64,000 bases of DNA from Entamoeba invadens IP1. Taxonomy: Eukaryota > Evosea > Mastigamoebida > Endamoebidae. The translations under genes were made by a program, and so were the position numbers. Each line of letters opens with the position of its first letter. The stretch's first letter is position 1. The notes under the pieces were generated by a model, which had not been told where the DNA came from, did not search any database, and saw only the letters and a list, made by a program, of their open reading frames with translations. Location: NCBI RefSeq assembly GCF_000330505.1, contig NW_004443720.1, positions 84,150 to 148,149 on the forward strand, given 5' to 3'. Shown here one piece after another: positions 33,675-43,731 of this stretch.

Positions 33675-35683
33675 TGTGTATTATAGTTTTAATTTTTATT
33701 ATTATAATATTCTTGAATTATATTCTTCATAAAGGCATATTATAATCCCAAAAGTTCAATGATACTATTTTTTCTGATTTTTTATTAAATAAATTATTAA
33801 TATAATATAGTACTAATAAATGTTTGGAACAAAAAGTGTAGAAATGGGAATAATATTTTAAGAAAATTTTTTTATCTTTGAATGTTTGAGACTAATTTAT
33901 ATTTAAAACATATAGTTAGCGAAAAATATTTTTTTAAAAAGATTTGTGTGAAAATCTACAAACTTTAGAATAAAATTGAAAAATAAATGAAAGACTGTTA
34001 TTGTTATAATTATTATTTTATTTTAAACAGAAGTGTTTTTGTGATTTATTTGAGTTATTGAAAGAAGAATATCATTTTAAATGTATTATCATGGAATTAT
34101 GTGGTTAATATTTATATTACTTCATATAATAAATAAAGAAGTTTCATTTCAATTTGGGTTGTGTTAAAAAAATTTACTCAATTATTTATAACCCATTTTG
34201 TTTTATTAACAACCAATTTGGAATCAGGACTGTAACAAACGTTACATCCTCTGTTTTATTTTATTGAAATAATTAACATGTCTAAAACACAAATATAATC
34301 ATCTTTACATTACTCACTGTCTATAATAAAAATGAATTGTTATTATTTGAAGTTTAAACAACTGTTTTAAATCTTTTAATTTGAATGTTTTTATTTTGAT
34401 AATATCTGATTATTGTATTAAAAATGTTAATTATTTTAATATAATAAAAAAAATAAAAAACTAAAAACATTGAGTTTGTATTTATTAACTATATTTTTTT
34501 GTTACATTTTGTTATTCAATTTGTTATAATTATTATTCAATTGTCAATTCCGATCTTTTTGTTGTACTTAACACCTCCATTTAATTATGAATTACAAAAA
34601 CCTTTTGTTTTTTGTTTTTACGATGATATAATGAAATGTAATGCATTGAAAAAATTTAATAAATACAATACGGATTAACAATTGATGAAAATTGTTGTTC
34701 GAAATAAACTCTTCTCCCTTTAAAAGTGAAGTTAAATAACAGTTATCAGTACTGCCATAATTCGAAATAACAGTTTGCGAATTAAATTAACTTAACTTAT
34801 TATACATGTAATATATTATATGTAATCACATATTCCAAAAAAATTCGTAAAAAAAAGATTTATTATAGTCAGTCTGAAAACGTTGTCCGCTCTCCAACGT
34901 TGTCCAGGCATTTTTGGACCATCAAAACTGGAATATTTCGGGAAACAATTCGAAACAATCCCAAAACATCGTTTCATAATTTTTACCGGGATTTGATCGT
35001 TTTTACCTAATTCCTAAATTTTTCAACATATTTTTGTGTAAAATTTTGTCAAATGGACAACGTTTTTAGACAGACTTTACAAAAAATATAAAAATAGAAA
35101 TGTTTTTTAATCTCTTGAGGGGAGTTTTATTGCCCAAGTTAAGAGCTTGATCGCCTAATAATTATGGAATTATTATTGATAATCCAAACAGACAATTACT
35201 CAAAGCGAAAGAAGAGACAACAACGTCTTTGTCTTTTTTTCCATTACTCAAATCAACAACTTAAAAAATCATAAATAAAAATATTTCGGTGAGTTAAATT
35301 TACCCTAATGTGGTTTATGTAAAGTTTTATTTCGGAACTTAGCACCACCTGTTGTTCAACACGGTTGTTGTAGTACAAATTGCTTTAAACTTAACACAGA
35401 TGTGAAAAAACTAAATGTATACTTTATACATCAATAATTTTTTTTTCTTTGTCAAAAAAATGGACAAGGCAATTTCTATAACAATGATCGATTAAACGTT
35501 TATTCCCGTTTTCTTGCATTTTTATTGTTAAATTAGACAACTTTTATAATTTTATAAGTACTTTTGCTTTTAATCGAATAATTATTTTATTTTTAGACTT
35601 ACAAAAAATTCCCTTTTTTCCAAATTAGAAATTAAATTTGTTCTGAAGGAATAAAAGGATTTGAAACCCATCTTACTTCTCAA
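33675..35683. other. AT-rich intergenic with inverted-repeat element
   Basis: About 2 kb of AT-rich DNA. The best-defined content is repeat copy B at 34867-35076. The 100 bases before the Myb start are a plausible promoter. No other gene seen. Confidence 0.5.
34867..35076 (+). mobile_element. Inverted-repeat element, copy B (both ends intact)
   Basis: A 210-bp element. The left end AGTCAGTCTGAAAACG and, read as complement, the right end AGTCTGTCTAAAAACG match in all but two positions, and both continue into TTGTCC, giving a terminal repeat of about 22 bp. AACGTTGTCC is also duplicated just inside the left end. The interior shares blocks with copies A and C (TTTTTGGACCAT, GGAATATTTCGGGAA, TTTTTACCTAAT). 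No ORF, so it is non-autonomous (MITE-like). I cannot define a clear target duplication. Confidence 0.8.
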
Positions 35684-36157
35684 ATGGAGTTCTCTGTTAA
35701 AGCGCCCTTGATATCAAAGCACAAAAAGTTTGTCAACATGTGGAAAAAAGCCGAAGACTCACTCTTGTTAGAAGCTGTAGAGACATTTGGTCTTAACAAC
35801 TGGAAAAGTGTTTGTCGAAAGATACCAGGAAGGACCAGAAAACAATGTAGAGAGAGGTATTTAAATCACTTGAGTAATGGTATTGTCCAGAAGAGACCTT
35901 GGACTGTCACCGAAGACATTTTTATTTTGAAAGCAGTCAATCAATATGGACGCAAATGGTCTGTTATTTGTACAATGATTCAAGGAAGGACTGCAAACAA
36001 TATCAAGAACAGATTTTTTGGACATTTAAAGAGATTGAACATAACTGAGGAAATGCTTGAAGAGACACTCAAAAATATGAAAGCTGAAAGTGTATTCACT
36101 CCTGTTGCTTCATCACTTTATGAGGTGGTTAGTCCGAGTATTACCGACTCTATATAA
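35684..36157 (+). CDS. Two-repeat Myb DNA-binding protein
   Basis: A 157-residue protein from ATG 35684. Two tandem Myb repeats cover about residues 18-118: WKKAEDSLLLEAV...NWKSVCRKIPGRTRKQCRERYLNHL, then PWTVTEDIFILKAV...KWSVICTMIQGRTANNIKNRFFGHL (spacers given as dots). In each repeat the third Trp is replaced by an aromatic residue (Tyr, Phe), which is common in R2R3 proteins. The recognition helices keep the GRT and RKQC/ANNIKNR patterns. The protein is little more than its DNA-binding part. It is probably a transcription factor; targets are unknown. Confidence 0.93.
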   Translation: MEFSVKAPLISKHKKFVNMWKKAEDSLLLEAVETFGLNNWKSVCRKIPGRTRKQCRERYLNHLSNGIVQKRPWTVTEDIFILKAVNQYGRKWSVICTMIQGRTANNIKNRFFGHLKRLNITEEMLEETLKNMKAESVFTPVASSLYEVVSPSITDSI

Positions 36158-36385
36158 TAAAACGACCGAGTGACTTTGTAATAACGTAATTTTGTGCTTT
36201 TTTGTTTTTCATTTATACCTTTTTAAAAATAAAAAAGGTATTAATTTTAATATAATTGTTGTGAATTTCGCTTTTTGTTATATTTTTTACTTTAAACACA
36301 ATCAAAAAAATTGGAAAATGAAATAAGAGTAACATATAATTGAAAAAAAAATATAATTAAAACTAGATTGTATTACTGAATTAAA

Positions 36386-36694
36386 TCAATAAAATCTAAA
36401 ACGGTTATAGCGTTTTCCATTAGATGGAGGAAAAGGTCCTCCCGATTTGTGATACTTTTCTGGATTATAAGCACAATAGAGAAGTTTTCCTGTTAAAATT
36501 CCACATTCCTCCATTGTATAAAAGTTCATCCTCAATTCTAATCGTTTATAGTATAATTTGGTTTCATTGTCAAGTCCAAGTCGTCTTTTCAGCTCGTAAA
36601 TTGTCCAATTCTTGTCTGCTAGTTTTTTGCTTTCGTTTCCTATCTCATCACTATAATAAAACATGTACTCGTTGACTTCTCTGTGATATTCCAT
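36386..36694 (-). CDS. Small ubiquitin-like-fold candidate
   Basis: A 102-residue protein from ATG 36694. Residues about 28-78 follow the ubiquitin pattern of a TIYELKRRLGL helix, then two strands, then a MEECGILTGKLLYCAY ending. The C-terminal tail (KSGGPFPPSNGKRYNRFRFY) is basic and aromatic and has no terminal Gly-Gly, so it is not an obvious modifier. Similarity is weak and the function is unknown. Confidence 0.45.
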   Translation of the reverse strand: MEYHREVNEYMFYYSDEIGNESKKLADKNWTIYELKRRLGLDNETKLYYKRLELRMNFYTMEECGILTGKLLYCAYNPEKYHKSGGPFPPSNGKRYNRFRFY

Positions 36695-36970
36695 GGTTTC
36701 GAGATTATACTTTGCCCTTTATATGACCCACAAAATTCAAAACTTCTTTTCTTTTCAAAAAAAACTGATTTTCCAAAAATAAAATTATTTTTTTATTTTA
36801 CAAATTGAAAGTAATTTCAATGATTATTTATAGTTTATTTTTTTTTATTTTTAATATTTATTAAAATAATAATTTATTAACAAAATTTTCTATTAATTTT
36901 TTAATTTATTACAATTGATATTTTCAAACTAAAACAAAACTTTGTTTTAATTAAATTGAAAAAAGAAAAT

Positions 36971-37051
36971 GCAAGAGGTGGGGTTCGAACCCACGCCTTC
37001 GAAAAGACTCGTACCTGAAACGAGCGCCTTGGACCACTCGGCCACTCTTGC
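36971..37051 (-). tRNA. tRNA-Leu (CAG)
   Basis: On the minus strand an 81-nt class II tRNA folds well. The acceptor arms GCAAGAG and CTCTTGC pair. The D-arm GCCGAGTGGTCCAAGGC is present, the anticodon stem CTCGT/ACGAG holds the loop TTCAGGT (anticodon CAG), a long variable arm follows, and the T arm is GTGGGTTCGAACCCCAC. There is no intron. A run of T follows the 3' end (minus strand), a pol III terminator. It stands alone between protein genes. Confidence 0.97.
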
Positions 37052-37271
37052 TTAACAATCTATTTTTAATTATAGATTGTCAACAATTAATAATAACTGT
37101 TTTTCAAATTCACATTGAAAAGTGATTATATCAATTGTAATTGTATTATCAATGAATAAATGATAGTCAACCCAAAAAAATGAATAACAAAAATATTATG
37201 TTTTAACTTTATAAGATCGAACACAGCTTATTGAATTTCTTCTTTTGTAACACTTTCCTCACCACTTTACA

Positions 37272-37829
37272 TTAAAGTATACCACAAAAGCCATTCGAAG
37301 AATTCTTTGGTGGCTTCCTTTCTAGAACACCTCGAATGCATTGTTCAAATGACTCTGTGACGTTTGTGTTGTCTTTAGCTGAAGCTTTGACAAATTTAGC
37401 GTTAATGCTTTGTGCGTAACTCTCCACCTCTTTTTCATCGACGACAACCTCAAGGTCAATTTTATTCATCACCAACACAACAACTCTGGCCTTCTCGGCC
37501 TTAAACCTTTTGATGACTTCATAATACGTCTGAACGTCTTTGAATGTCGTTGGTTGTCCGGCGGAAAACACGATGAGTGCTCCATCACTTTGTGTCACGT
37601 ACATCTCGCGAACCGTTTCAAACTGGTCTGTACCACATGTGTCTTGAATGCTTAAATGGCAGATAACGTTGTCGACGATCGGGTTGTGCACCAAAGCCTC
37701 GTCCAGTGTTGGGTCGTATCTGTCGATAAATTTTCCAGTCACGTATCTGTGGATCAAAGCCGTCTTCCCGACAGCGGCCGAGCCAAAAACAACGATACTC
37801 ATCTTTGTTGTTTTCATCTTGTTTCCCAT
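37272..37829 (-). CDS. Rap/Ras-like small GTPase with CAAX box
   Basis: A 185-residue protein from ATG 37829. G1 is GSAAVGKT, switch I YDPTLDEA, G3 DTCGTDQF, G4 NKID, G5 ASAK. The C-terminus CGIL is a prenylation box. At the position of Ras Gln61 there is Thr, as in Rap1 (DTAGTEQF), and EMYVTQSDGALIVFSA also resembles Rap. G3 has Cys where most members have Ala. Rap proteins control adhesion and the cortex; here this is inference. It could also be placed among divergent Ras proteins. Confidence 0.88.
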   Translation of the reverse strand: MGNKMKTTKMSIVVFGSAAVGKTALIHRYVTGKFIDRYDPTLDEALVHNPIVDNVICHLSIQDTCGTDQFETVREMYVTQSDGALIVFSAGQPTTFKDVQTYYEVIKRFKAEKARVVVLVMNKIDLEVVVDEKEVESYAQSINAKFVKASAKDNTNVTESFEQCIRGVLERKPPKNSSNGFCGIL

Positions 37830-38313
37830 TGTAAGACGGTGACTAGCTATTTTGAGTTGTTTTCTTTTTTATTCAATCTCAAATCAATTAATTAATTAAT
37901 TAATAATTAAGATTGTTATCTGTAATTAATAGTTATTTTTATCATTTTTATAGTTAAAGAAATGTACTATTAACAAATAATAATTTATTAGAATATATTG
38001 AATCTCAAAAAAACGTGTTTTTGGTACATTTTCGAGTTAAATATTGAAAAATTCAAAAATCGAGATCAACTTGGTGATTGAATCATAATGAAATTAAAAT
38101 TTTAGTAAATATTTTTTATTCAAAAAATAAAAATACAATATTTGTTGTTTAAGAAATTTATAGTTTAGTAATAGTAAAATAATAATACATACTTAACTAT
38201 AATTAGTTATTAGTATATGAAACCAGAACGTAATGTTTCAAATAATACTAGTTTGCAAAGTAGACCAAACAACAGGTGTAAATATAGTGACTAAAATAAA
38301 TGAAATGCGATAC
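37830..38313. other. AT-rich intergenic
   Basis: Region between the 5-phosphatase end and the Rap-like start. It holds a short AATT microsatellite near 37887-37905 and AT-rich DNA; nothing else is seen. Confidence 0.5.
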
Positions 38314-39948
38314 TTATTGCATCTTATGTACTTTTGCATATTTGGTGTAACACTTTTCGAGCTTATTCAAATAAGACATAACCTCGGCTTTCTTCTTTTT
38401 ATCGAATTCTTGAAGATAAAGAGAAGCGGAGCATATGACTGGTTTGTGTTGACTGACAAACAAGTCGAAGCTTGTGTATTTAAGCACTTCTACGTAGTGC
38501 CGTTTAATTGTTTTAAAAATGACCCGATCTGGCCACCCGGGCTTTTTCTCAGTGTAAGGGTTTGTAATGAATTTTGATGTGAGTCCACTCTTGATTTGGT
38601 AAGTTGGATCAAAGTCGATACAAAACTCTTCATACCCTCCAAAGTATTCTTTCATACACAAATTCTTCACTAAATTGTCTTTCTTTCGCAACTCTTCCAA
38701 TTCTTGTGATACAATATTTTTAAGCACATCGTCATATTCCATCCCAATGACTTCACTCTTGAAGTCTCCCATCACAAAAACGATGTCATGGGTGTCGAGA
38801 GTATATTCCATTTTCTTCTGCCCCAACCTCCCTGTGAATGTCATCTTCTTAATCCCTTCATCTATCTTTTTTAGAGGATCTTCCATCCCGTTGTTCGTTC
38901 CTAATACACACAAAAAGCACATCGAAGAGTCAAACAATTCAAGTCTGACCCCAACACACCCTTTGAGACTTTTGTGCCTCTTCCCATCTTCAAAACTGGT
39001 AAATCCAATACCTTTATTCTTTATTGGTAAACTCGTTTTGGTCAGGATAACTACACCAATAGAGTCAATTTGCATCAAGTCACCTAGTTGCATAGTAATA
39101 CCCTTTCTTTCGAATATCGGTAGAATCGCATTCCCCATTTCTATAATGTCTCCCTTATAATTCTGAAGCCCAAGAACAACAATGTCAATATCTTTCTGCA
39201 CTGAATTCATCATTCCTTCCAGTGTAATTACATTGATTCCTTTCTCTTCAATGTTCCATGTAATACACGACACTTTGATTGGTCGAACTCGGCCATAGTA
39301 ATTCAAATGTTCTAACAAATTGGCTGTTTTCCACTTTTCAACGTCTTCAAGAAACAGTTTGAGATCTTCTCGAGTCTCAGAAAGTAACGAAGCGTCTAAG
39401 AGTCGCTCACATCTTTTGCCTTGTTTTGGTTCAAACTCAAGTTTAATGAAACTGTTCATGTGGAAGTGTTTTGTTGATTGCGGATCTGAGTCGCTCTTAT
39501 ATGTCTTCTTCCCATTAATGCTATCTGCCCGACTTGACTCGGAGAGACTTTGTGAGCTCCCCTTTTCTTCGATGATTTCTGGCGTTTTCTTCTCGAAATA
39601 GTTCTTTGAGGACTTCGAACGAACCAAAAAGTTCCGAGGAGTCGCCGACTTTGAGGGCGACACTCGTGTCGACGCATAAATCGGTTCACCTTCATCATCA
39701 TCTCCCAAAACCGCATTATACATTTCCCGGGGACGAGTTACTGAAGGCTTCCACAACACATGTGTGGCTTGGATTGTCTCTTTCTTCGTGTTACTTGGGG
39801 GTGGTGAGATGCCAATTGATTTCGATCCAATCAATATTTTTGGCGTTTGGGAGTGTTTTTTCTCTGCACTGTCGAGTGCTTTTGGCGTTAGACTCCTCCA
39901 CGTCTGCTCGGATGTTTTCTTTGTCAATAGCTCAATCTTTTTCTCCAT
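38314..39948 (-). CDS. Inositol polyphosphate 5-phosphatase-like protein, probably inactive
   Basis: A 544-residue protein from ATG 39948. Residues 1-190 are Ser/Lys-rich and probably disordered. Residues about 220-515 follow the 5-phosphatase (IPPc) fold: TWNIEEKG, VVLGLQNYK, VMGDFKSEV, FDPTYQ, PGWPDRVIF, SQHKPV. Active members carry LQE, GDLNxR and SDHKPV at these places, so the metal-binding Glu, the Asn of GDxN and the Asp of DH are replaced (Asn, Lys, Gln). The usual HLAA and RN.D segment is also lost (LGTNNGMEDP). The fold is kept but catalysis should be lost or greatly changed, so a phosphoinositide-binding or regulatory role is likely. This is inferred. Confidence 0.8.
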   Translation of the reverse strand: MEKKIELLTKKTSEQTWRSLTPKALDSAEKKHSQTPKILIGSKSIGISPPPSNTKKETIQATHVLWKPSVTRPREMYNAVLGDDDEGEPIYASTRVSPSKSATPRNFLVRSKSSKNYFEKKTPEIIEEKGSSQSLSESSRADSINGKKTYKSDSDPQSTKHFHMNSFIKLEFEPKQGKRCERLLDASLLSETREDLKLFLEDVEKWKTANLLEHLNYYGRVRPIKVSCITWNIEEKGINVITLEGMMNSVQKDIDIVVLGLQNYKGDIIEMGNAILPIFERKGITMQLGDLMQIDSIGVVILTKTSLPIKNKGIGFTSFEDGKRHKSLKGCVGVRLELFDSSMCFLCVLGTNNGMEDPLKKIDEGIKKMTFTGRLGQKKMEYTLDTHDIVFVMGDFKSEVIGMEYDDVLKNIVSQELEELRKKDNLVKNLCMKEYFGGYEEFCIDFDPTYQIKSGLTSKFITNPYTEKKPGWPDRVIFKTIKRHYVEVLKYTSFDLFVSQHKPVICSASLYLQEFDKKKKAEVMSYLNKLEKCYTKYAKVHKMQ

Positions 39949-40396
39949 TAAAAATAGTTATAAAGTTTTAAACTATTTTCTGCTGGTCGTTCTCATGTAC
40001 CATACTTTATACTACTTCAAACTATGTTATTTAGTAAATTAATCAAATCATTTAATTTGAAATTTGTGTAATTTAATTTTTTTTATCATGCAAAAATTCT
40101 GAATTTTTCAAATGAAAAAACGATATTAAAAAGTATTATAATTATAATAAAAAAAACTAAAATATAATAAGTTAATACATTTTGTAAATCAACCATTAAA
40201 AGTCGAATCATTGTTGATTATTAAAATTTAACTATATTTTATTATAAAAATATATTTAAAATGGAATAGTGATTTTTAATAGAATTAACTATAAATTATA
40301 TACAACAATTAAATATACAAGAATTAAGAATCAGTAACTAATTAACATAGAAACAAGAACACAAGAAGAAACAATTAACAATAAACAATGATTCGA
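39949..40396. other. AT-rich intergenic
   Basis: Between the OSBP end and the 5-phosphatase start; nothing recognised apart from AT-rich sequence. Confidence 0.5.
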
Positions 40397-41755
40397 TCAT
40401 AAGATACTCACACCATCACTTTTGTTCTTATTTGTATCGTCTTCCAACAAAAACCTGAAGCTCTTCATGATGTGTGGAGGTTCTTGATCTATTTCCCAGT
40501 CGACATATGGCACATCTTTCACTATTTCAATAATTCTCTCTTCATTCAAAGACTCACCCTTCTTTAAAGTAACGAGTTTACCTCCAACTTCAATTTCCTC
40601 TCCTTCTGTAGTTTCGTCGTATACATTCCAATTTTCCCATTTGTATCGGTACACCCCAAACTCGTCTTTTTTAAAGAGTTTTGTGACGTGTTCGGTTCCG
40701 TTGTCGTCGTTCAATTTTTTTTCTGCACGTTGTGCTTCTTCCAACACGAACTTTTCTTTCATTGCCTTCTCTTGGTCGTTATTAATAATGGCGTCCGACA
40801 CCTTTTTGAACAGTTTTTCCGATTCAAAGGGGTGCAACTTCTCGTACCTCCTCACTTTTCTTTCTTCAGTCTTCTTCTTGAGCTCGTCGACGTTAAAAAA
40901 CGATTTTGTGATACCAGTTCTCAAATCGGTGATAAAAAGTTCCTTGTCGTACTTCCCAACTATTTTCATTATTTTGTCCCCTTTTGGACTGTAAACTGTC
41001 CCATCGATTTCTCTGAATCCATCATCACCAAAAAATGGTTTGGTCTTGAACAATACAGTCGCTTTGTATTTACTTTGTATGCACTCAAAGTTGAGTTCGC
41101 CACCAATCTCCATCACAAGTGGGGGGATATACAACCCACCCACTATCGCACTCGGAAAGTTCCAAGTGTAGTCTTCGTTGTACTTAGTGAATTTTGCGTG
41201 AATTGTTCCTTCGATTCCCGCACTTGCAGTCACGCCGTTGAATGTCGTCACGAAGTGTAAGTTGCCATCTCCGACCCATCCACTTTTTCTATTACAGGCG
41301 TATATAGAAGAAATGGGTGGATGATGTGAGGTCTGTTCTGCTATAAAGAAACTTTTTGAGCCGTCAGAGTGTTCCCACGACGTTCGATAAAACTCGCCCA
41401 ACAATGGGTTGTATGGCTTTTTACATGTCTTTGGATTCACATAAAATCCGGAGAGGAAGAACTGGACCAATTTCACAAAGCGTTCCTCTGGTGTTGGAAG
41501 ATTGGCAGCTTCATTCACTAACTCGATGTGTGTGAAATAGTCCGTCAACTTTTCAAGAAGAGACCGTGGCTCTAAAATGTGTGTGGGTAAGGTCACTCGG
41601 TCTAGAGACATACCAGGCCGAAGCTGTTTAACTATTTCCCATATGATTGATTTGCCATCATCTTTTTCCATTGCGTCTATGTAGTCTTGTGGCTTCGGGG
41701 ATTGAGAAACATACTCCGTTGCTTTCAATAAGTCGGAACTTGTGAATGGAAACAT
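40397..41755 (-). CDS. Oxysterol-binding protein-related lipid transfer protein
   Basis: 452 residues from ATG 41755. The family signature EQTSHHPPIS (EQVSHHPP in most members) lies in the lipid-binding barrel. It is preceded by NPLLGEFYRTSW and followed by MEIGGELNFECIQSKYKATV and the C-terminal charged region. PH and ankyrin domains are absent, so it is a short ORP of the yeast Osh4 type. The frame is open upstream of the ATG for about 16 more codons without a start. A 20-codon upstream ORF (ATG 41817, stop 41755-41757) overlaps the start by one base. A single extra base in the run of six T (41794-41799) would fuse the two into one N-terminus, so the true start is uncertain. ORPs exchange sterol or PI4P at membrane contacts. 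Confidence 0.9.
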   Translation of the reverse strand: MFPFTSSDLLKATEYVSQSPKPQDYIDAMEKDDGKSIIWEIVKQLRPGMSLDRVTLPTHILEPRSLLEKLTDYFTHIELVNEAANLPTPEERFVKLVQFFLSGFYVNPKTCKKPYNPLLGEFYRTSWEHSDGSKSFFIAEQTSHHPPISSIYACNRKSGWVGDGNLHFVTTFNGVTASAGIEGTIHAKFTKYNEDYTWNFPSAIVGGLYIPPLVMEIGGELNFECIQSKYKATVLFKTKPFFGDDGFREIDGTVYSPKGDKIMKIVGKYDKELFITDLRTGITKSFFNVDELKKKTEERKVRRYEKLHPFESEKLFKKVSDAIINNDQEKAMKEKFVLEEAQRAEKKLNDDNGTEHVTKLFKKDEFGVYRYKWENWNVYDETTEGEEIEVGGKLVTLKKGESLNEERIIEIVKDVPYVDWEIDQEPPHIMKSFRFLLEDDTNKNKSDGVSIL

Positions 41756-41817
41756 CACTTTGCCTTTAGAAGTTGTTGACTTTTTGTCTTCACTTTTTTA
41801 GAGGAAAATTGCTCCAT

Positions 41818-43731
41818 TTTTTATTTCGTCGTTTCGAGGATTTTGCTTTGACTTGAAAATTTTTTAGTCAGTTCAAAGAATTTATTATAACCACCAAAAT
41901 GTATTTTGTTGAGAATTTAAACTCATCTGTTTATTTGTGATTCGTGAAATGATGGTTTGTATGTGTTTTATCACTTCTTCAGTCCAAATAATGTTATCGG
42001 TCAGTAATATATAAATAGTAAGATTTTCTTTATAAGATAATAGTCGATAAATATTTTAATAGTAATATAATTAAATATTATTATTTAATTGTTATTAAAA
42101 AACCTTAAAGAGTTTTTTAATTTAAATTTAACTTTATATTAAATAAAATACTATTATTTGTTGAAGTATATTGAATATGCAACTTATGACTATATTATGA
42201 ATGTACATATTAATAAATGTACACTCCTTGAGTATTAATTCATATGTACCCATTGATTTATATATTACAATTTTGAATATTTGTTTGATAAGTATTAACA
42301 AATGCATTTAAAAATTGTGTTTGTCATTTGTAGAACAATTATTCCATTACACGGTGTAAATAAAAAAAGACAAACACACAATTTGCTGTTCATTTTATTG
42401 CGTAAATTTGTGTTGATTCTGAAACGCATTAACATCATTATTTTTGTTTTAAAGATTAGATTTTTATAACAACAAAATGATAAATCCTTTAATTGAATAA
42501 AAATGTCGTTTTATTAAATAAGATGTTTTATTTGTATAGATATTCCAAGTGGTTTTAAAAAACTGTTTATTATTGAATACAATTAGTTCTTGTTTTCTCA
42601 AACTTGTTTACCATTAGGTAGTAATTTAATAAAGTTTCAAAAATTTTAAAGGAGCTTAATTTTAGAATTTATTTGAAATATTAGACTAAAATAAATAAAT
42701 GTGCCGTTAAAAATAATGTTTATTTAGTTATGTAAAATTTTAATTAAAAAATAATAAAAAAAAATGAAATTGATTCTAATTTTTATAAAAATTGTTTATT
42801 TTGTCGGTGTTGAGTTATAATTGTTAGAATAATAACTTCTGAAAACAATTAAATTAGTAAAATAATTTATATTTATAGTATAAATTTTTATAAAAATAAA
42901 CACTCCACATGGAAACACGTTTTTTCTTCCCACATAAAATCTCTACTTTTCGGGGTGAATTTTATAATTCAAACTACTTTCCGCTAATAAATCGGGAAAG
43001 TACTAAAGGTATAGTAACATTGTACACTAAATAAAAATCTTGTCCATTATTTCATATTGAAATTAGCAATAGTGAGCATTAGGTAGTTTGGTCGATCTTT
43101 CAAAAAAACACTCCACTATTTAACGTTTTTTTTAATTCCAGTTCTATTGGGAAAAAACCTGAAAGTATTGGGTACATATTACTATGATTGAATTAAAGAA
43201 GCACAAAACAAAAGATACCGTTTTATCGAATTTCATTTTTGTTCTGTTTGTTTCTGAAAACACTAAAAACAACTCGACCACAAATCGTGTACCGATATAC
43301 TTTTGTGTTGGTTATCCTTTTTATAAAAATAGTTATTTTTACATTAAAATATCGGCATTATTAAACAAATGTTATAAATCTGAAATGAAACAATAAGACG
43401 GAACCTTTTAATTTGTTCCCAAAAAAATCTTGTTCATATCTCAAGCAATAATTCTAGTTAAATTTACAATTACTAATAGTTGGTGTCAAATGGAATTCTA
43501 CGACAAATTTTGGTCTTCTGTGGTCATTTCAAGGCCGCAACAACGGGATTCATGAGAAGAGAAGATCGTTCTATTTTGTAAATGAATTGAGTTACTATAC
43601 CAATCTAATAGCAAAACAATAAAAAGCTATACCTAAATCGTAAAACCTTATTATCCGAAATAAGATTACTAAATTAGAAAAGCTTTTTTTTATGAAATTT
43701 GAGGCAAATTCAAACTCCCAATTCAAATTTC
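41818..43731. other. AT-rich intergenic
   Basis: About 1.9 kb between the divergent OSBP and VHS genes. No supported gene. A 70-codon frame at 43184-43396 has AT-driven composition. Bases 43490-43560 are less AT-rich but stop-interrupted. Confidence 0.5.

Noticed and set aside
36971..37051. tRNA-like sequence taken as a possible repeat unit of an array
   Set aside because: Only one copy and no tandem structure is visible in the flanks, so it is called as a single tRNA gene.
43184..43396. 70-codon plus frame
   Set aside because: No codon bias or motif; AT-driven.
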